A stretch of DNA of 64,000 nucleotides from Spodoptera frugiperda (lineage: Eukaryota; Arthropoda; Insecta; Lepidoptera; Noctuidae). The position numbers were made by a program, and so were the translations under genes. This document shows positions 59,540 to 64,000 of the stretch, in pieces (positions within the stretch are counted from its first letter, which is position 1; each line of letters opens with the position of its first letter). The notes beneath the pieces were generated by a model. That model had not been told where the DNA came from. It ran no database searches and saw nothing but the letters and a program-made list of their open reading frames with translations. The DNA is taken from NCBI RefSeq assembly GCF_023101765.2, contig NC_064236.1:20176993-20240992 (forward strand), in the 5' to 3' direction.

Positions 59540-60218
59540 ATATTAAACGTTGTAGGCAGCAACCTTTTACTTATGGTTTTGGTATGGACACTTTTAAGCG
59601 AGTCAAGTTGAGATGTGTCTTGGTCAACCGATATCACTCCAAGCCGCTGGGTACCTGAGACCAACAGTATTGCTGCTTCGGTTTCTGTCACAAGCCGAGG
59701 ATCATGTATAATCCTCAGCGGGTCTGAGAGAGCTTAAGGCGGCCTTTACTGGCTTTTGTCGATTCATAGTGCACTAAATTATTCTTGTCGCATTTCACCA
59801 GTATTCCCTACGTAGGGGTCCTGAACCAGTGCTACAGATATACCCTTTCTCTCCGCCACTTGTAGTAGTTCTATGGTTGTCAGTTTAGATCGATGCAGAT
59901 TTGCTTGAATGGTACGCATTCTGCCGTTTGCACTTGGTCATATATCGCGCATCCCAATTTTGACGTTTTCGACAGACTTCGCTGATGGCATTATCTGTTG
60001 TCTCCGGGCCGACTCCTTGCGCCCTCGAGCAATTCCTACACTAGCGGTCTGTTCGACAGTCTATTTGGGTATTTCTCCCAAGTATGTGGCTCTCCACAGT
60101 GGCTACAAACATGTTCTTTAGCCTGGCAGAGGCATTTGTTGCATTGTAACGTCAGCGCGTGGACAATCCGCCGTTGGCTTTTGGTATTGACGTTATGAAA
60201 TATAATATCATACGACAT
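59540..60218 (-). pseudogene. R1-clade LINE fragment: gag end and ORF2 start
   Basis: The minus strand shows cysteine/histidine knuckles CNKCLCQAKEHVCSHCGEPHTW (60036-60218), typical of the end of a LINE gag. After a break comes IQANLHRSKLTTIELLQVAE, followed by KGISVALVQDPYVG (about 59925-59810), the first strands of an R1-type apurinic endonuclease. Degraded residues (DPRLVTETEAAILLVSG) continue to about 59640. Several stops and frame changes are present. Because TRAS belongs to the R1 clade, it could be related to the fragment next to the telomere array, but the two pieces do not overlap and cannot be compared. Confidence 0.6.
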
Positions 60219-61475
60219 ACTTGTACTATTTAATGTTCAAAAGACGAGTTAATACTTATCTAGCTCGAAGCGGCACCGTTCCGATTATTGCATAATGTGT
60301 ATAAGCTTTAGTAAACCACTAACTTAACTCGTGTAGTCCCGGCATACAATATATGTAACGAGTACTTTTATTAGATGAAGATGAAATAAAATAAGAAAAA
60401 ACTAACAAAGTTAAATGCCCCTGTCGATGTCGTCCAAAATAATGGAATTAATCCTAATGTGACGAGACCTACTCGCAAGTCCAGCAAGTACCTTTAAAGA
60501 ACCATATCTCAACTAAGAGTTAACTTAGCGTGAAACACTAATCCCTTGCCTTTAGATTTAGGATTTGGGTGTCACTTATAGGTTGGTATGGTGAAAACCA
60601 AAATGTCGTTCAGTGACCTATGTTAGTTCAGGGATTCCTTAAAATGTAAGAGAACTTGCTGAAAATGGGTATTACTGTACTTTTCTTATCTCTCTTCAAA
60701 TTTACCTTTCCAGAGGTTGTCTCTATCCAGGTCAAGTGTAATGGTGAATATATTCAAGACGTTGGGACATTCCTTGAACGAATGATGAGCATTCTTTATA
60801 TACCATTCTATCCTATCTGCTGCCATGTCGGACTACCCGATGTTCTGTGTTCCGACGTTTAAGGTAATACAGAAATACAGGAACAGTAAACCACGAACGT
60901 AAGTCGCGCTACGTGTTGTAACGAGGCCTCGCCCGAGACCGTAGCCCGAGCCACAGGCCGAGCCTTCGCCCGCGGACCGGTCAGGCGGAGCCGCGGCCGG
61001 CCCACTCGGCCCACGCCGTCTGTTTATTTATACTGCGGGAGCCGCGGTCACTGTCAGGGCGCCCGCGCGGATATATTTACACTCTGCGAGTACTACGCGC
61101 CGATACTACGTGTCGCGCCGCCCACGCACCCGCCCGCTTCTTCTATCATTCAACTAATCGACTTATTTTTAACTTTCTCCGATTGATCTCTTTATTACAA
61201 GTTTTCCTCGAAGCGTACACATATTAAAGGTTTAATGAACACTCCGCGAGAGTGATGTAACAGCCGGCGCCGGCGCCACGCACTAGTACGGTGACACGGA
61301 CGTGCGCACTGCTTAGCTCACTTAATGTGTTGTACCAGATTACGTGTACAAACATTTGAACACTAGTTTGGGCCCGCAGTTTCGTGTATCACATAAGTTG
61401 GACCACGATTGTGTTGATGTTGCTCACTTATACTATTTATTAGTGCGTGCAATGATGTTAAGTGGTAAGGGAAAA
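60219..61475. other. Probable intron, no exon identified
   Basis: A GC-rich block lies at 60900-61150 (CGAGACCGTAGCCCGAGCC) without a long clean ORF. The rest is AT-rich. Confidence 0.4.
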
Positions 61476-62150
61476 ATTCGGCGTCCGGTAACTTCATGGC
61501 TGAAGTATGGCTCTCCCACTTAGCCTGTTGTAACCCTGTAAAAGCTGATGAGCTTGTTTTTTCTTGTGACGCGCTAATCTGTTTCGATTTAAATCTAGAC
61601 ACACGGCAGTGTGTCCGCCAAGTTCGAGCAAAAAAACCGACACACCGGCCGTGGGTTATATTACACGAACCATTTCGGGCCAAGTTCGACCCACCTATAA
61701 CTCAAAATCTATTTTATCTACGCGTATAAAATTTCTAGTATCTATCGAGATCTACTTACTTATCTAAAATACAAAATTTCATTAATGTACCTATTGTAGA
61801 TCTTGAGATATTGACGTCAGAAAATCGCTATTTTTACTATACACTCACTGACTGACTGACTCACTCACTCATCAAAAACCTAGACCACTTCCAATAGTCG
61901 TATTGACTTGAAATTTGGCATGGAGGTAGGTATTTAGGTCAAGGTAAAGGAAAAAATCTGAAAATGGCCAAGTGTGAGTCGGTTTTAAAAATAATGAAGG
62001 TGTAAATTCATACCCCTAAGGAACTAAAACAAAAAAATTATCTATATCTTCCAATGGTCGTACCGACCTAAAATTCGTTACGAAGGTTTGTATTTAGTCA
62101 AAGTAAAGTAAAATAAGAAAAAAAGAAAATAAACCTCACAAAAATAAATG
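61476..62150. repeat. Dispersed lepidopteran repeats
   Basis: GACTGACTGACTCACTCACTC near 61850 is followed by CATCAAAAACCTAGACCAC, TTGACTTGAAATTTGGCATG and GGCCAAGTGTGAGTCGGTTT. I recall this order as a common non-coding moth repeat. The left part carries the CGGTAACTTC...GGCTCTCCCAC piece also found at 46695-46800. Confidence 0.5.
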
Positions 62151-62152
62151 AA

Positions 62153-62494
62153 ATCCCACCCAAAACATAAATGTGAAAGGATGCCAAGTTCGATAATATT
62201 GGAATGCTTCGCCTATAAAAGAAGTGAGATCTAAATAAGTACCAAGTTCCATACACAGACCTCAGTTAAAAATGATATAACTTGGCAAGTTTTAATAGAA
62301 AATTATATACTTGAATCATTGCGTTTAGTAGGTTTATAACAAAGTGTGTGAAAACTTGCCAACTTGTTATATCATTTTTAACTGAGGTCTGTGTATGGAA
62401 CTTGGTACTTATTTAGATCTCACTTCTTTTATAGGCGAAGCATTCCAATATTATCGAACTTGGCATCCTTTCACATTTATGTTTTGGGTGGGAT
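62153..62494. mobile_element. MITE with perfect 129-bp inverted arms
   Basis: The left arm 62153-62281 (ATCCCACCCAAAACATAAAT...) is matched exactly, in inverse, by the right arm ending GTTTTGGGTGGGAT at 62494. About 80 bp lie between the arms. A transcript would fold into one long double strand. No ORF is present. Confidence 0.93.
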
Positions 62495-62724
62495 CATTAT
62501 TACGCTAGAAGGCTATAAAACGTGACGCTATGACCAAAAGGAGACGAGCACTGAGCAGTGCCTGATAAATTAGGTGAATACGATAGCAGCTCACGTCTCT
62601 GTCTCTTCCTTACGCCTAAACCACTGCACGGGTTAGAATAGTTCTTTTTGTATTAGATAGTCCATTTATTGAGAAACGTTATAAGTCAAATAACATCATG
62701 CTACTAACAGGAACCCAGCAGAGT

Positions 62725-62751
62725 GGGTGAAACCGCGCGGAAATAGCTAGT
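62725..62751 (+). mobile_element. Possible Helitron-like 3' end
   Basis: The palindrome CCGCGCGG (62733-62740) is followed by AAATAG and CTAGT (62747-62751). The hairpin is very short, so this is weaker than the case at 57940. Confidence 0.3.
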
Positions 62752-62934
62752 GTTATTTAATGAAAAAATGCTCTCTATGTCTACCCCTTCCCCGAGGGAA
62801 GGTGGAGACCTGCCTGACCTGACCTGCCTTGCCTTTATCCGACCGCAGCCTCTAAACCTTCCCATATCCTTGCTTCTAAGTACTCCTATCTCTACTCCTA
62901 CCCCACCCACTGCTCGGCTCCTATTAATCGTAGC

Positions 62935-63228
62935 GTGATGTTATATAGCCTATAATATTCCTCAACAAATCGGTATAGTGGTTTAGACTAGGAGAGAGAG
63001 ACGTGAGGTAATTTCGTATTTACATCATTTTCTCCCTCTTTTCGGAATCTATTGATCACAGCGTGGTGTTTCGTGGCCTATACCATAAGCTATAGGCTCC
63101 AAAACTTTCATGATTCTTCCTCGACAAAGGCACCATCCGACAAAAATTATTCGAATCTGACCAGTGGTTCCGGTGATTAGCGCGCTCATACAAACTCTTC
63201 AGCTCTATATATGAACATAGATATATGT
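62935..63228 (+). repeat. Two RTE-like 3' tails in tandem
   Basis: ATCGTAGCGTGATGTTATATAG...CCTCAACAAAT (from 62926) and ATCACAGCGTGGTGTTTCGTG...CCTCGACAAAG (from 63054) are two versions of the same tail. The second continues to ATTAGCGCGCTCATACAAAC and TCTTCAGCTCTATATATGAA, ending 3 bp before the exon at 63231. The family is identified from memory. Confidence 0.55.
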
Positions 63229-63230
63229 AG

Positions 63231-63408
63231 TTGTTGCGGCGGCAGGAGGCGAGCACGGCGAGCGGGCCCGACGAGGTGCGGCTGGACGAGGAGATGGAGC
63301 GCGTGGTGTGGGGCGACGCGGCGCCGCGCCTGCCCGCCGCCGCCGGCGAGCCGCGCCGCGACAGCGCCGCGCCGCCGCCCTACTCCAGCACGCGCGCACA
63401 CGCCGCAG
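63231..63408 (+). CDS. Host internal exon, likely same gene as 48718
   Basis: The open frame reads LLRRQEASTASGPDEVRLDE, then EMERVVWGDAAPRLPAA and DSAAPPPYSSTRAHAA, ending at the donor GTAACG in phase 1. The acceptor is either ATATATGTAG at 63230 or GGCGGCAG at 63245; both leave phase 0, matching the phase-0 donor at 48765. The first half is acidic and helical in character. The second is Ala/Pro-rich with a PPPY motif, a possible WW-domain ligand. Base composition changes abruptly from AT-rich repeat to over 75% GC at the left edge. Later exons lie outside the window. The family is not recognised. Confidence 0.5.
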
Positions 63409-63589
63409 GTAACGCTCCACCATACTATACAACTTGTTCTGCCAGCCAAGGGGCTTGGGCTCGATTCCTGCCTCATACAAAGGGGAATATTCCCGTTTTC
63501 AAAAAACAGAATGCACATTTACAAACAAAATCACAAATTGTGACCTAGTCAACTCTGGCACAAAGGAGCTGTGGAAGACTTAACAGGTT

Positions 63590-63810
63590 GCCGGGTCTAC
63601 GGCGCGAAGAGCAGGAGTAGGAACGGGGTGGTTTCCGGTTTCTAGTCAGTAAGACTTGTTTTCCGAATGATGATAATCTTCCAATATCTTCTCCCATCTT
63701 GGAAGAAGGGAAAGAGAGTGTCAGATTCTTACTGAACTAAAAACCACCCGGTTCCTGATTCTACTTCGAGCCGGAGCCACGGTAACCCGCTAAGTAAGTA
63801 GTAGCTACCG
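63590..63810. repeat. SINE-derived fragments in head-to-head order
   Basis: AGCAGGAGTAGGAACGGGGT (minus orientation) is followed by TTCTCCCATCTTGGAAGAAG, GAGTGTCAGATTCTTACTG and GAGCCGGAGCCACGGTAACC (plus orientation). Both belong to the SINE family at 34187 and 54105, much diverged. Confidence 0.6.
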
Positions 63811-64000
63811 ATCGTGCATCGTGCTCCGTTGGCACGGATAACTTTTATTCAGCGCAAAATTACCTATCCAATTATGTAACTCACATAGCTATTGGAAGTG
63901 AGACCAGATTTCATAGAAATTTTGGCATCCTCATTTTTAAAAATGAAAGAGAGGGCCGTGTTGGGTGTCTATGGATAGGGCTTTAAAAAGACATTAAGGT

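Overview
The window looks like repeat-rich DNA from a moth, probably a noctuoid lepidopteran. The evidence is a (CCTAA)n/(TTAGG)n insect-type telomere array, BEL/Pao elements, SINEs and 3' repeat tails that I recognise from noctuid genomes, and short host exons with GT/AG borders separated by long introns. Nothing suggests a bacterial or organellar origin. I know the repeat families from general knowledge only; no database was searched.

Layout. 1-7842: transposon debris, mostly on the minus strand. It holds a short membrane-protein ORF, a spliced HARBI1/PIF-Harbinger-like transposase, a THAP9/P-element-like transposase fragment, a BEL integrase fragment (A) and a second BEL element (B). B lost its reverse transcriptase by internal deletion and is cut off at its 5' end. 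7843-17519: about 9.7 kb of almost pure 5-bp telomere repeat with a single interior disturbance. 17520-17922: about 25 copies of a 16-bp variant telomere unit, followed by the degraded 3' end of an R1/TRAS-type LINE. 18.2-21.3 kb: MITE and repeat fragments.

21331-30496: a Ty3/gypsy-like LTR element with identical 479-bp LTRs and a TATA target duplication. It carries satellite-like internal repeats and a complete nested BEL insertion (C, 22531-27375). The LTRs of C differ from each other although those of its host do not. 30.8-31.6 kb: a GC-rich two-exon host gene of unknown function. 33.2-38.2 kb: a MITE, a mariner-like element with about 537-bp inverted arms (carrying a SINE), and a palindromic element with an 8-bp target duplication and GAAGCGCA-type subterminal repeats. 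38.5-45.3 kb: duplicated repeats, one candidate exon, and a LINE split by a second LINE that is flanked by a 183-bp direct duplication.

45.3-64 kb: a GC-rich start region and short first coding exon (48718-48765), and a phase-compatible GC-rich exon about 14.5 kb downstream (63231-63408). They probably belong to one host gene whose intron holds a SINE, a Helitron end, an R1-like LINE fragment, an RTE-like tail and a perfect long-hairpin MITE. Most coding potential is therefore parasitic and decayed. The standout is the telomere block: its orientation puts the chromosome-tip side against the truncated BEL element, as expected for a telomere joined to a break, or for an assembly join.
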